A DNA stretch of 19,827 nucleotides from the NCBI GenBank assembly GCA_036506275.1, contig DASXSB010000120.1, positions 1 through 19,827 on the forward strand, given 5' to 3'. Source of the DNA: DASXSB01 sp036506275 (GTDB lineage: Bacteria > Methylomirabilota > Methylomirabilia > Rokubacteriales > CSP1-6). Shown here piece by piece: positions 1 through 7,795 of this stretch. The notes below the pieces were generated by a model. It did not search any database, was not told the DNA's origin, and saw nothing but the letters and a program-made list of their open reading frames with translations. Each line of letters starts with the position of its first letter. Within the stretch, counting starts at the first letter, position 1. The position numbers and the translations under genes are program-made.

Positions 1-117
1 GCCGGCGCCGTTGGGCCCGAGCAGGCACGCGATGTGGCCGCGGGCAACCTGCAACGAGACCGATCTTAAGATTGTGATGACGCCGTAGCGGGTGGAGACG
101 TCGCGGACCTCAAGCAC
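1..117 (-). CDS. livF: LivF-like branched-chain amino acid ABC transporter ATPase, N-terminal fragment
   Basis: Only the first 39 codons are inside the window; the gene runs off the left edge. The visible protein begins VLEVRDVSTRYGV and ends in the Walker A sequence GPNGAG, as expected for the second ATPase of a Liv/HAAT-type importer, which powers uptake from the cytoplasmic face together with LivG. The start is a GTG at 117-115 that overlaps the last codons of livG (stop at 112-110), which indicates translational coupling. It is the fifth gene of the livK-H-M-G-F series. The identification rests on the motif plus the operon order; signature and Walker B motifs cannot be seen. Confidence 0.8.
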   Translation of the reverse strand, partial: MLEVRDVSTRYGVITILRSVSLQVARGHIACLLGPNGAG

Positions 118-892
118 GCGCGTGCTCCTGTCCGAGGTACGCCTCCCGCACCTCCGGGTGCGCGACCACGGCGGCGAACGAGCCCTCCGCGATCTTCCGG
201 CCGTAGTTCAAGGCGATCACGCGCTCGCTCACGCCCTCGATCACGAACATGTCGTGCTCAATGACGATGACGGACAGCCCCCGTCGTTCGTCCCGCACGA
301 TCTGCAGATCCTTCATGAGCGCGCGCGTCTCCGCCGGGCTCATGCCCGCCGACGGCTCGTCGAGCAGCAGCAGGGTCGGCCCCGCCGCCAGCGCACGGCA
401 GATCTCCACGCGGCGGCGGTCGATCTGGGGAAGCTGGCCGACCCGCTCCCAGCCGCGTGCAGGCAAATCGGGATTGAAGAGGCCGAGGAGATGGCGCGCG
501 CGCGCGAGCGCGGCTTGCATGTCCGCGCGCGCCCGGCGTCGCCACGCCACCGCCTCCAGGAGCCCGGTGCGGCGCGCGGCCACCATCCCGGCGAGGACGT
601 TGTCGAAGACCGAGAGCTGCAGGCAGAGCCGGCTCGACTGGAACGTGCGCGCCACTCCGAGGCGTGCGATGCGATGCGGGGGGAGGCCGGCCACGCTGCG
701 CCCGCGGAACACGATGTCGCCGGTGGCGGGCGGATAGAGACCGGTGAGCGCGTTGAAGAGCGTTGTCTTGCCGGAGCCGTTGGGACCGATCACGCCCACC
801 GTCTCTCCCTCCCCCACCGCGACATCGACGTCGGCAAGGGCGACCAGCCCCTCGAAGCGCACGGTAAGCCCACGCGTCTGAAGCAGGCTCAT
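110..892 (-). CDS. livG: LivG-like branched-chain amino acid ABC transporter ATPase with degenerate signature loop
   Basis: A 260-residue ABC ATPase, of normal LivG length. Walker A is GPNGSGKT at residues 36-43, the LivG-typical GVARTFQ with the Q-loop glutamine is at about 79-85, Walker B LLLLDEPSAGMSP starts at 174, and the H-loop histidine is 213. With LivF it would drive the LivH/LivM permease. The ATG at 892-890 overlaps the livM stop (ATGA). The odd point is the signature loop. The family normally has LSYGxQRR just before Walker B, but this protein reads LPQIDRRR at 154-161, so the serine and glycine that contact the ATP gamma phosphate are missing although everything around is conserved. 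The reading frame is intact, so this is not a frameshift. Whether it is active as one half of an asymmetric ATPase pair with LivF is open. Confidence 0.92.
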   Translation of the reverse strand: MSLLQTRGLTVRFEGLVALADVDVAVGEGETVGVIGPNGSGKTTLFNALTGLYPPATGDIVFRGRSVAGLPPHRIARLGVARTFQSSRLCLQLSVFDNVLAGMVAARRTGLLEAVAWRRRARADMQAALARARHLLGLFNPDLPARGWERVGQLPQIDRRRVEICRALAAGPTLLLLDEPSAGMSPAETRALMKDLQIVRDERRGLSVIVIEHDMFVIEGVSERVIALNYGRKIAEGSFAAVVAHPEVREAYLGQEHARA

Positions 893-2010
893 CGATAACG
901 CCGTACGGCGGCGGGCCAGAGCCCCGCCGGCCGGTAGAGCAGCATGAGCACGATGACGACGCCGTAGAGGAGCAGGCGGTACTCGTGCAGAAACCGGAAG
1001 CGCTCCGGCAGCGGCACGAGCAGGCAGGCGCCGAGCACCACACCGGGGATGGAGTCGACGCCGCCGATGATTATCACGCTCAGCATCACCAGCGAGTAGC
1101 CGAAGTCGAAGTCGGGCGGCGACACGAAGCCGACCATCACCGCGTAGAGGGCGCCCCCGAGCCCGATGAAGAAATTCCCGACGCAGAAGGCGGTGATCTT
1201 CCCGCGCGTGATCGAGATGCCGCAGCACCGGGCGGCGATCTCATCGTCGCGGAGCGTGTTGAGGGCGAGCCCCAGCCACGAGTCGTGCAGGCGCCGGATG
1301 ATGACGGTGGTGAGGACGGTCACGACGAGACACGCGAAATAGAAGTTGGCGTGGGCAGGCAGCGTGACCCCGAACAACCGCGGCGCGGTGGTGAAGCGGT
1401 GGCCGAACAGCGTGAGGGTCGGAATGTTCTTGATGCCCTGCGGGCCGCCCGTGAACTCGAAGTTGTTCATGAGGACATTGAAGATGAACACGAAGGCGAT
1501 GGTGACGAGAGCCAGATAGTGCCCGCGCGTTTTCAGAATGGGCACGAAGAGCACGGTCCCCACCGCCACCGCGACCAGCGGCGCCACCATGACGGCCAGC
1601 CACGGCGGCCATCCCGTCGAGACCGTGAGCAGGCCGACCGTGTAGCCGCCGATCCCGGCGAAGGCGGCGCCGGCGAGGTTGATCAGCCCCGCCGTCCCGA
1701 TCTGGAGATTCAGCCCCTGTCCGATCGTCACGTAGAGCAACGCGAGCGTGGCCACGAACGTCCAGTACGGGCTGCTCCGCAGCGCGAAGGGCAACGCGAG
1801 CGCCGCCACCGCTCCGCCCGCGACGGCGGCCGCGCGGTGCGCCTCGAACGCGCGCGTGAGGGCCGTCCGCACGCGCGGGACCGTTGCCGGCACCGCGACC
1901 GCGGCCGCTCCCGCCGCCGCCGTGAGCATCAGTGCGCGCGGCCGCTCGGCGAGGATCCCGGCCACGACGAGCACGAAGACGAGCGCCTCCGTGAGCCACA
2001 CGAGGATCAC
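889..2010 (-). CDS. livM: LivM-like branched-chain amino acid ABC transporter permease
   Basis: A 373-residue, strongly hydrophobic membrane protein. The conserved LivM features are visible: QGLNLQIGTAGLINLAGAAF followed by a glycine-rich segment in the first half, then KTRGHYLALVTIAF, the NNFEFTGGPQGIKNIP motif, and the cytoplasmic coupling segment around ALNTLRDDEIAARCCGI, which docks with the ATPases. It forms the membrane channel with LivH. The start is taken as the GTG at 2010-2008, because it overlaps the livH stop as GTGA and the reading frame upstream of it lies wholly inside livH. The N-terminal 75 or so residues before the conserved core are alanine-rich and hydrophobic and may hold extra transmembrane helices, as in longer LivM proteins. 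The substrate is not certain; HAAT-family importers also carry amides, urea and aromatic acids. Confidence 0.93.
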   Translation of the reverse strand: MILVWLTEALVFVLVVAGILAERPRALMLTAAAGAAAVAVPATVPRVRTALTRAFEAHRAAAVAGGAVAALALPFALRSSPYWTFVATLALLYVTIGQGLNLQIGTAGLINLAGAAFAGIGGYTVGLLTVSTGWPPWLAVMVAPLVAVAVGTVLFVPILKTRGHYLALVTIAFVFIFNVLMNNFEFTGGPQGIKNIPTLTLFGHRFTTAPRLFGVTLPAHANFYFACLVVTVLTTVIIRRLHDSWLGLALNTLRDDEIAARCCGISITRGKITAFCVGNFFIGLGGALYAVMVGFVSPPDFDFGYSLVMLSVIIIGGVDSIPGVVLGACLLVPLPERFRFLHEYRLLLYGVVIVLMLLYRPAGLWPAAVRRYR

Positions 2011-2930
2011 ACGCGCTCCACGGTGCGAGCGCCGAGGATCCCGCGCGGGCGCACGATGAGGAACAGCATCACCACCGCGAAGGCGACCACGTCTCGGAAC
2101 TCGGAGCCGCGCGGAATGAGCGCGGCCGCCATGGTCTGGAGCAGGCCGAACACGAGGCCACCGACGATCGCCCCGTACACGTTGCCGAGGCCGCCGATGG
2201 CGGCGGCGGAGAAGCCGATGACGCCGCCCGTGATGCCCATGATGAAGTGGATCTCGCTGTAGTAGAGGCCGCTCAGGATGCCGGCCACCGCCGCCAGCGC
2301 GGAGCCGATGAAGAACGTCGCGTCCACGGTGCGGTCGAGATCGACGCCCATCATCTGGGCCGCCTCCGCGTCCTGGGCCACGGCGCGGATGGCGGCGCCC
2401 ATGCGCGTGCGCGTGATCACGAGGTCGACGGCGATCATGGCGGCGAGGCCGATGGCGAGGATCACGAGGTTCTCGTAGCGGACGGACACACCGCCGATCT
2501 CGAATCCGCCCTGGGGAAGGAGTCGCGGGAACGGCTTGGGATCGGCGCCGCGCGGATAGAAGATCAGCACCGACTCTCGAATGACGAGGCCCAGCGACAG
2601 CGTGGCGAGTAGCGTCATCAGCGGCGACGCCCGCGCCAGCGGCTTCACGCACAGACGCTCGGCGGCGACGCCGATGAGGCCGGTGACGACGATCGCGGCT
2701 GCGAAGGCGAGGACGAGGGCGAGGGCGCCGCCGCCCACACCGCCGGCAGCGGCCGCGGCAAGGGCGGTGAGCCCGGCGAAGGCGCCCAGCATGTAGATGT
2801 CGCCGTGCGAGAAGTGGATGACGTCGAGGACGCCGAAGAACAGCGTGAACCCGACGGCGATGAGCGCGTACATCACCCCCAGCATCAGGCCGTTCAGCGC
2901 CTGCTGCAGGAGCAGTTCGAGCGGCGGCAT
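2007..2930 (-). CDS. livH: LivH-like branched-chain amino acid ABC transporter permease
   Basis: A 307-residue polytopic membrane protein with the classical LivH opening: a short N-terminus, the helix LNGLMLGVMYALIAVGFTL, then FGVLDVIHFSHGDIYMLGAF. Later come the coupling-loop sequence around AVAQDAEAAQMMGVDLDR and a glycine-rich GITGGVIGFSAAAIGGLGN segment, which are typical of the family. It pairs with LivM to form the permease. The ATG at 2930-2928 lies 13 bases after the livK stop and has no strong Shine-Dalgarno sequence, so translation is probably coupled to livK. Its stop overlaps the livM GTG start. Confidence 0.95.
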   Translation of the reverse strand: MPPLELLLQQALNGLMLGVMYALIAVGFTLFFGVLDVIHFSHGDIYMLGAFAGLTALAAAAAGGVGGGALALVLAFAAAIVVTGLIGVAAERLCVKPLARASPLMTLLATLSLGLVIRESVLIFYPRGADPKPFPRLLPQGGFEIGGVSVRYENLVILAIGLAAMIAVDLVITRTRMGAAIRAVAQDAEAAQMMGVDLDRTVDATFFIGSALAAVAGILSGLYYSEIHFIMGITGGVIGFSAAAIGGLGNVYGAIVGGLVFGLLQTMAAALIPRGSEFRDVVAFAVVMLFLIVRPRGILGARTVERV

Positions 2931-2943
2931 GCCGGCAGCGACG

Positions 2944-4152
2944 TTACATCTGCTTGAACTTCAGGCCGGGCAGCGTGCGCTTGCCCGCCGCGTATTCCGA
3001 GTCCTCCCACACCAGCCACTTGCCGTCCTGGCTCACGTACTTCGAGATGAGCGGCACCGTGTTCTGGCCGTGGTCGTCGAACTCGACGGGGCCGATGATC
3101 GTGTCCGACTTCTTCGTCCGCTTGAGCCGCGCCGCCAGCTTCGCGCGATCGGGGCCCACCGCCTCCACGGCGTCGATGATGAGATTGGCGGCGACGTACG
3201 CGAAGGGGCCGTAGGCTTCGGATGGCTCTTTGAAGCCCGCCTTCGCGTAGGCGGCGAGGAACTTCTGGCCTCCCGGCAGCTTCTCGGTGGGCGCGCCCTC
3301 CACGAAGGCGAGCGTGCCTTCCGCGGCCGCTCCCGCCGTCTCGTTGAACGTGTCCGACTTGATCCCGCTCGTGCCCTGGAACTGCGCGCGCACGCCGAGC
3401 TTGTCCATCTGCACGCGCACCCGCACACCGTCCGGAGTGAGCCCGCCGTACCACAGCACTTCCGGCCGATCCGCCTTCGCGCGCGTCAATTCGGCCGCGT
3501 AGTCCTTCTGGTCCTTGGCCGTGCCCTGCGTGGAGAGAATCTTGCCGCCCGCCTTCTCCACGAACTGCGTGAACCACTTCGCGTGGGCGCGGCCGTAGTC
3601 AGTGGTGTCGTGGATGAGCGCGAACGTCTTGAAGCCGAGCGTCTTCACCGCGAAGTCGGCCGCGATGTTGTTCTGGTTGATCATGGTGCCGTTCACGCGG
3701 GTGATCTCGACGTACTCGTGGCTGTACGTGATCTCCGGCAGCACCGCGCCCCACACCATGGCCGGCATGCCCGCCTTGTGGTACGTGTCCACGGTCGCGA
3801 TGGCGGTGACCGAGCAGTAGTGCGTGACGCCGGCCGCGATGGCCGGGTCCGACGACGCCTTGAGCGCCGCCTGCACGGCTACCGTCGGCTTGCACTCGTC
3901 GTCGAGGATCTCCGCCTCGTAGTGATACTTGCCCTTGGGATCCGCGTTGCGCTCCTGCAGGGCGAGCAGGAAGGAATTGCGACCGCCGAGGCCATTGGAG
4001 GCGGTACCGCCCGTGAGAGGGCCGATGAACGCGAGCTTCACGGTCTGCTTCTGCCCCCAGCCAAGCGCGGGCCGCAGGGCGAGGCCAACGCCGAGAGCGC
4101 TGCCCCCGGCAAGGAGCTGACGACGGCTGAACGAGCGCGACGGATGAGCCAT
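2944..4152 (-). CDS. livK: LivK-like periplasmic substrate-binding protein with Tat-type signal
   Basis: A 402-residue periplasmic binding protein of the Peripla_BP_6/LivJK fold. After the signal it starts with VKLAFIGPLTGG and keeps the family pattern of ligand-loop residues (for example GAVLPEITYSHEYV and the DTTDYGR segment). The N-terminus SFSRRQLLAGGSALGVGLAL carries a twin-arginine motif followed by a weakly hydrophobic stretch, which suggests export in a folded state through Tat. The start is the ATG at 4152-4150, because a good GGGGAGG ribosome site lies 7 bases upstream (4160-4166); the frame stays open further upstream but without family-like sequence. It is the first gene of the liv operon and captures the ligand for LivHMGF. 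The ligand may be a branched-chain amino acid or another small acid or amide; sequence alone does not decide. Confidence 0.93.
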   Translation of the reverse strand: MAHPSRSFSRRQLLAGGSALGVGLALRPALGWGQKQTVKLAFIGPLTGGTASNGLGGRNSFLLALQERNADPKGKYHYEAEILDDECKPTVAVQAALKASSDPAIAAGVTHYCSVTAIATVDTYHKAGMPAMVWGAVLPEITYSHEYVEITRVNGTMINQNNIAADFAVKTLGFKTFALIHDTTDYGRAHAKWFTQFVEKAGGKILSTQGTAKDQKDYAAELTRAKADRPEVLWYGGLTPDGVRVRVQMDKLGVRAQFQGTSGIKSDTFNETAGAAAEGTLAFVEGAPTEKLPGGQKFLAAYAKAGFKEPSEAYGPFAYVAANLIIDAVEAVGPDRAKLAARLKRTKKSDTIIGPVEFDDHGQNTVPLISKYVSQDGKWLVWEDSEYAAGKRTLPGLKFKQM

Positions 4153-4213
4153 GACGGTTCCTCCCCGGCGGTGAGCGTTGACCGCGGTATGCCCGGCTGC
4201 GCCGGCGGCCATC

Positions 4214-4241
4214 ACAATAGCAGGTTGTGTCCGATTACCAA
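4214..4241 (-). promoter_or_regulatory. Possible sigma70-type promoter for the liv operon
   Basis: Reading the minus strand, TTGGTA (4241-4236) and TATTGT (4219-4214) are separated by 16 bases and each matches four of six consensus positions. Transcription would start near 4207, giving a leader of about 55 bases before the livK ATG. A short inverted pair, GGTTG/CAACC (4223-4227 and 4239-4243 on the plus strand), overlaps the -35 and could be an operator. The organism's promoter consensus is unknown, so this is tentative. Confidence 0.3.
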
Positions 4242-4310
4242 CCGAGTGCGTATGTGTTAGTGGTGTTGCGTCGCGCTCGCCGTCTGGGTTGAGGTAGCTC
4301 TCGGGCAACA

Positions 4311-4340
4311 TTGACGAGTCCCAACCACCAGGACTAGTGT
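4311..4340 (+). promoter_or_regulatory. Possible promoter for the cyclase/ATPase gene
   Basis: TTGACG at 4311-4316 matches the -35 consensus at five of six positions. Eighteen bases downstream TAGTGT (4335-4340) is a weak -10. The start of transcription would fall near 4347, about 35 bases before the ATG at 4382. Only the -35 element is convincing. Confidence 0.3.
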
Positions 4341-4370
4341 CCTCCTGCCAATACGTCGGCCGCATTCACT

Positions 4371-4375
4371 GGAGG
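4371..4375 (+). promoter_or_regulatory. Ribosome binding site deciding the start of the cyclase gene
   Basis: GGAGG lies 6 bases before the ATG at 4382. An in-frame alternative start further upstream at 4337 would add 15 residues that look like leader sequence and place this site inside the coding region, so the ATG at 4382 is preferred. Confidence 0.7.
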
Positions 4376-4381
4376 CTCGGT

Positions 4382-7300
4382 ATGACGTGTCCCCGCTGTG
4401 GCCAGGAGAACCCGTCCCACGCCCGTTTTTGCATGGGCTGCGGCGCCGGACTCAGCGCCCGGTGTGGAAAGTGCGGGACCGAGCTGCCGGGCGAGGCCCG
4501 ATTCTGCTTCTCCTGTGGTAACTCCGTTCAACCTGTCGTCGCCACTCCACGGTTTGATTCCCCGGGCGCCTACACGCCGAAGCACCTTGCCGAACGCATC
4601 CTCACGTCGAAAGCCGCGCTCGAAGGCGAGCGCAAGCAGGTGACCGTTCTCTTCGCCGACCTCAAAGGCTCGATGGAGCTGCTTGCCGATCGAGACCCAG
4701 AAGAAGCGCGCAAGATTCTCGACCCGGTCCTCGAGCGGATGATGGAAGCCGTCCATCGCTACGAAGGCACGGTCAACCAGGTGATGGGCGACGGAATCAT
4801 GGCGCTGTTCGGTGCGCCGATCGCGCACGAAGATCACGCGGTGCGGGCGTGCTATGCAGCGCTTCGGATGCAGGAGTCGGTTAAGCGATATGCGGAGGAC
4901 GTTCGCAAGGTGGACGGCGTGCCGATCCGAATCCGCGTCGGCCTGAACTCTGGCGAGGTCGTCGTGCGATCGATCGGCAGTGATCTCCGCATGGACTACA
5001 CCGCTGTTGGGCAAACGACTCATCTCGCGGCCCGCATGGAGCAGGCGGCGACGCCGGGTTCAATTCTCATCACGGTCGACACTGTGCGGCTGGTCGAGGG
5101 CTTCGTCGAGGTAAGGTCGCTGGGATTGGTCAACGTGAAGGGCCTTGGTGGATCGGTCGACATCTTCGAGCTCGTCGGCGCCGGAGCAGTGCGAAGCCGT
5201 CTCCAGGCGGCGGCGGCTCGCGGACTCACGCGCTTCTTAGGTCGAGACGCGGAAGTAGAGCAGCTTCAAAAAGCTCGGGATTTCGCCGCTGCGGGACACG
5301 GGCAGATCGTGGCGGTCGTCGGCGACGCCGGCGTCGGAAAATCACGGCTCTTGTGGGAGTTCGCTCATTCTCCCCGCACGCAGGGCTGGCTCGTCCTCGA
5401 ATCGAGCTCGGTCTCCCACGGGAAGGCGACACCTTATCTGCCGATCGCCGACCTTCTCAGGGTCTACTTCCAGGTGGAGAGGCGTGACGACACGAGGAAA
5501 ATCCGAGAGCGTGTCACCGGCAAGCTTACTACCCTCGATGAGTCCCTAATGTCGGCGCTCCCAGCCTTCGTCATGCTGCTCGATGCGGCCGCCGAGGACG
5601 GGGACTGGCAAGCGCTCGACGCGCAAGACCGACGGCAGCGAACACTGGAGGCTGTGAAGCGCCTTGTGCTGCGGGAGAGCGAGCTACGCCCTCTCGTGGT
5701 GGTGTTCGAGGACCTGCAGTGGATCGACTCCGAAACGCAGGCATTTCTCGACAGCTTGGTCGGCAGCCTCCCGACCGCCCGCGTACTTCTTCTCGTCAAC
5801 TACCGCCCCGAGTACCAGCACGCCTGGGGTGGCAAGGGTTATTACACGCAGGTCCGGGTCGATCCCTTGCCTCCGGCGAGAGTTGACGAGCTTCTTATCG
5901 CGCTCCTCGGGAAGGAAGATGCGCTGACGCCCCTGAAGCGGGTGCTGAGGGAGCGGACCGAGGGCAACCCGTTCTTCCTGGAGGAAAGTGTCCGGGCGCT
6001 CGTGGAAACGAGGACACTAGAGGGTGACCGTGGCGCCTATCGCCTCGGCGGGCCAATCGACGTCACTCAGGTACCCGCCACCGTACAGGCGGTGCTAGCG
6101 GCGCGGATCGATCGGCTCTCACCCATTGAAAAGGCCCTACTGCAGACGGCGGCGGTGATCGGCAAAGACTTCCCGTTCGCGCTACTCCAGGCTATCGCGG
6201 AGTGGAGCGATCAAGACGTTCGGCTGGTACTGACTAACTTGCAGAAGGCCGAATTCCTCTACGAAACCAAGCTCTTTCCCGATCTCGAGTACAGCTTCAA
6301 GCACGCGCTGACGCACGATGTCGCCTATGAGACCCTCCTCCAGCAGCAACGGCGGACTCTGCACGCCAAGATCGTCCACATCATCGAGAGTCTGTACCGC
6401 GACCGGCTGCTCGAACAGGTTGAACGACTCGCTCATCATGCGGTCCGTGGCGAACTATGGGAGAAGGCTTTCGGCTACCTCCGCGAGGCGGGGACCAAGG
6501 CAGCTGGGCGTTCTGCCCACCGAGAGGCCATCACCCATTTCGAGGGGGCGCTGGCCGTGCTACAGCACCTTCCCGGGAGTGAGCAGTTGCGCGAGGCGGC
6601 CATCGATCTGAGGTTCGCCTGTCGGAGCTCGCTTCTGCCGCTCGGAGAACTCGAGCGGATTCTCAACCATCTCCGAGATGCGGAGGCCCTGGCTCAAGGG
6701 CTGGCGGACCAACGCCGGCTCGGCTGGGTCTCCGCCTATATGACGATTCACTTCTCCATGATCGGGCAGAACGAGCAGGGCCTCGCCTCGGGTCAGCGCG
6801 CGGTGGCCCTCGCCGAAGCCGTGGGAGATGTCCCACTGCGGGTTGTGGCTAGCAACTACTTGGGGCAAGCCGAATACCGGGCCGGCGCCTATCGCGTTGC
6901 GGCGGATCGACTGAGACGGTCAATCGCGTCACTCAGGGGTGATCTCGTTTGCGAGCGCCTCGGTCAGGCTGCGCTTCCGGCCGTGTACTCGCGCACGCTC
7001 CTTGCGTCGAGCTTGGCCGAGCTGGGCGAGTTCTCAGAGGGAAATGCACGCGGACAAGAGGCGATCCAGATCGCCGAGACCGTAGATCACCCGTTCAGTC
7101 TTGGTCTGGCATTCCACGGGGGCGGTCGCCTCTATCTGTGCAAGGGAGATGTCCAGAAGGCTATCGCGATGCTCGAGCGCGGCCACGACCTTTGCCGGGC
7201 CCGGGTCGTCGGATACTGGCTGCCTGTCATTTCCGCATCCCTGGGACTGGCGTATGCGACCGACGGCCGAACGGCCGAGGCTTTCTCGCTCCTCGAGCAG

Positions 7301-7741
7301 GCTGTAGAGCGGTGGAGGGCCGCGCAGATGATGATTTACCAGTCGCTGTTCCTGACGTCGCTCAGCGAGACGCACCTCCTCACCGGCCGAACGGCCGACG
7401 CAGCCAAATGCGCCGCCGAAGCGCTTCGGCTCTCGTGCGATCGAGGCGAGCGCGGAATGCAGGCTCAGGCGATTCGCATTCTCGGCGAGATCGGTTTACA
7501 TGGCGAGACCCCTGATGTCGGAGAAGCCACACATCGCCACCAGCAGGCCCTCGCGCTCGCCACCGATCTCGGCATGCGCCCTCTCGTCGCCCATTGCCAC
7601 CTCGGCCTCGGCAAGCTCTACCGCCGCACGGACAAGCGCGAGCAAGCGCAGGAGCATCTCGCCACCGCGACGAGGATGTACCGCGAGATGGAGATGACGT
7701 TCTGGCTGGAGAAGGTTGAGACAGAGCTTCGGAAGGCATGA
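4382..7741 (+). CDS. Zinc-ribbon / class III nucleotide cyclase / AAA ATPase / TPR-like signalling protein
   Basis: A 1119-residue multidomain protein. Residues 3-45 hold four Cys-x2-Cys pairs that form a double zinc ribbon. Residues about 82-265 are a class III cyclase homology domain with metal-binding aspartates D93 (FADLKGS) and D137 (QVMGDGIMALFG) and the arginine R218 in HLAARME. From about 285 there is a STAND/AAA-type ATPase, with Walker A GDAGVGKS at 314-321 and Walker B LVVVFEDLQWID at 438-449. From about 690 to the end the protein is helical with TPR-like repeats. Proteins of this architecture are a large bacterial family of presumed sensory or regulatory cyclases. By eye, substrate-defining positions carry Q133 and T207 rather than the Lys/Asp of adenylate cyclases, so the nucleotide made, if any, is uncertain. 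It is the only plus-strand gene, is less GC-rich than its neighbours, and has no evident partner here. Confidence 0.93.
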   Translation: MTCPRCGQENPSHARFCMGCGAGLSARCGKCGTELPGEARFCFSCGNSVQPVVATPRFDSPGAYTPKHLAERILTSKAALEGERKQVTVLFADLKGSMELLADRDPEEARKILDPVLERMMEAVHRYEGTVNQVMGDGIMALFGAPIAHEDHAVRACYAALRMQESVKRYAEDVRKVDGVPIRIRVGLNSGEVVVRSIGSDLRMDYTAVGQTTHLAARMEQAATPGSILITVDTVRLVEGFVEVRSLGLVNVKGLGGSVDIFELVGAGAVRSRLQAAAARGLTRFLGRDAEVEQLQKARDFAAAGHGQIVAVVGDAGVGKSRLLWEFAHSPRTQGWLVLESSSVSHGKATPYLPIADLLRVYFQVERRDDTRKIRERVTGKLTTLDESLMSALPAFVMLLDAAAEDGDWQALDAQDRRQRTLEAVKRLVLRESELRPLVVVFEDLQWIDSETQAFLDSLVGSLPTARVLLLVNYRPEYQHAWGGKGYYTQVRVDPLPPARVDELLIALLGKEDALTPLKRVLRERTEGNPFFLEESVRALVETRTLEGDRGAYRLGGPIDVTQVPATVQAVLAARIDRLSPIEKALLQTAAVIGKDFPFALLQAIAEWSDQDVRLVLTNLQKAEFLYETKLFPDLEYSFKHALTHDVAYETLLQQQRRTLHAKIVHIIESLYRDRLLEQVERLAHHAVRGELWEKAFGYLREAGTKAAGRSAHREAITHFEGALAVLQHLPGSEQLREAAIDLRFACRSSLLPLGELERILNHLRDAEALAQGLADQRRLGWVSAYMTIHFSMIGQNEQGLASGQRAVALAEAVGDVPLRVVASNYLGQAEYRAGAYRVAADRLRRSIASLRGDLVCERLGQAALPAVYSRTLLASSLAELGEFSEGNARGQEAIQIAETVDHPFSLGLAFHGGGRLYLCKGDVQKAIAMLERGHDLCRARVVGYWLPVISASLGLAYATDGRTAEAFSLLEQAVERWRAAQMMIYQSLFLTSLSETHLLTGRTADAAKCAAEALRLSCDRGERGMQAQAIRILGEIGLHGETPDVGEATHRHQQALALATDLGMRPLVAHCHLGLGKLYRRTDKREQAQEHLATATRMYREMEMTFWLEKVETELRKA

Positions 7742-7795
7742 GTTCTTTTTAGTCGACCATTTGCCCGGTTTCGGGAAACCAACCCTGGCCGAGTC
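7742..7795. other. Short gap between convergent genes, weak hairpin only
   Basis: Fifty-four bases separate the cyclase stop from the hydrolase stop. TTCTTTTT follows the cyclase stop (7743-7750). A small dyad, GGTTT-CGGG-AAACC (7767-7780), overlaps a second one, CCCG-GTTT-CGGG (7764-7775). Both have stems of only 4-5 bp and neither is followed by a T tract, so no intrinsic terminator can be claimed. Confidence 0.4.

Noticed and set aside
985..2262. Long plus-strand open frame opposite livM and livH (425 codons)
   Set aside because: The protein is rich in R, H, E and D with no motif, and lies wholly antisense to two well-supported permeases. GC-rich genes leave such open antisense frames.
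4337..4381. Earlier in-frame start for the cyclase gene
   Set aside because: It would put the GGAGG ribosome site of the ATG at 4382 inside the coding region and add residues unrelated to the zinc ribbon.
7764..7780. Possible terminator between the convergent cyclase and hydrolase genes
   Set aside because: Stems are only 4-5 bp and no T run follows on either strand.
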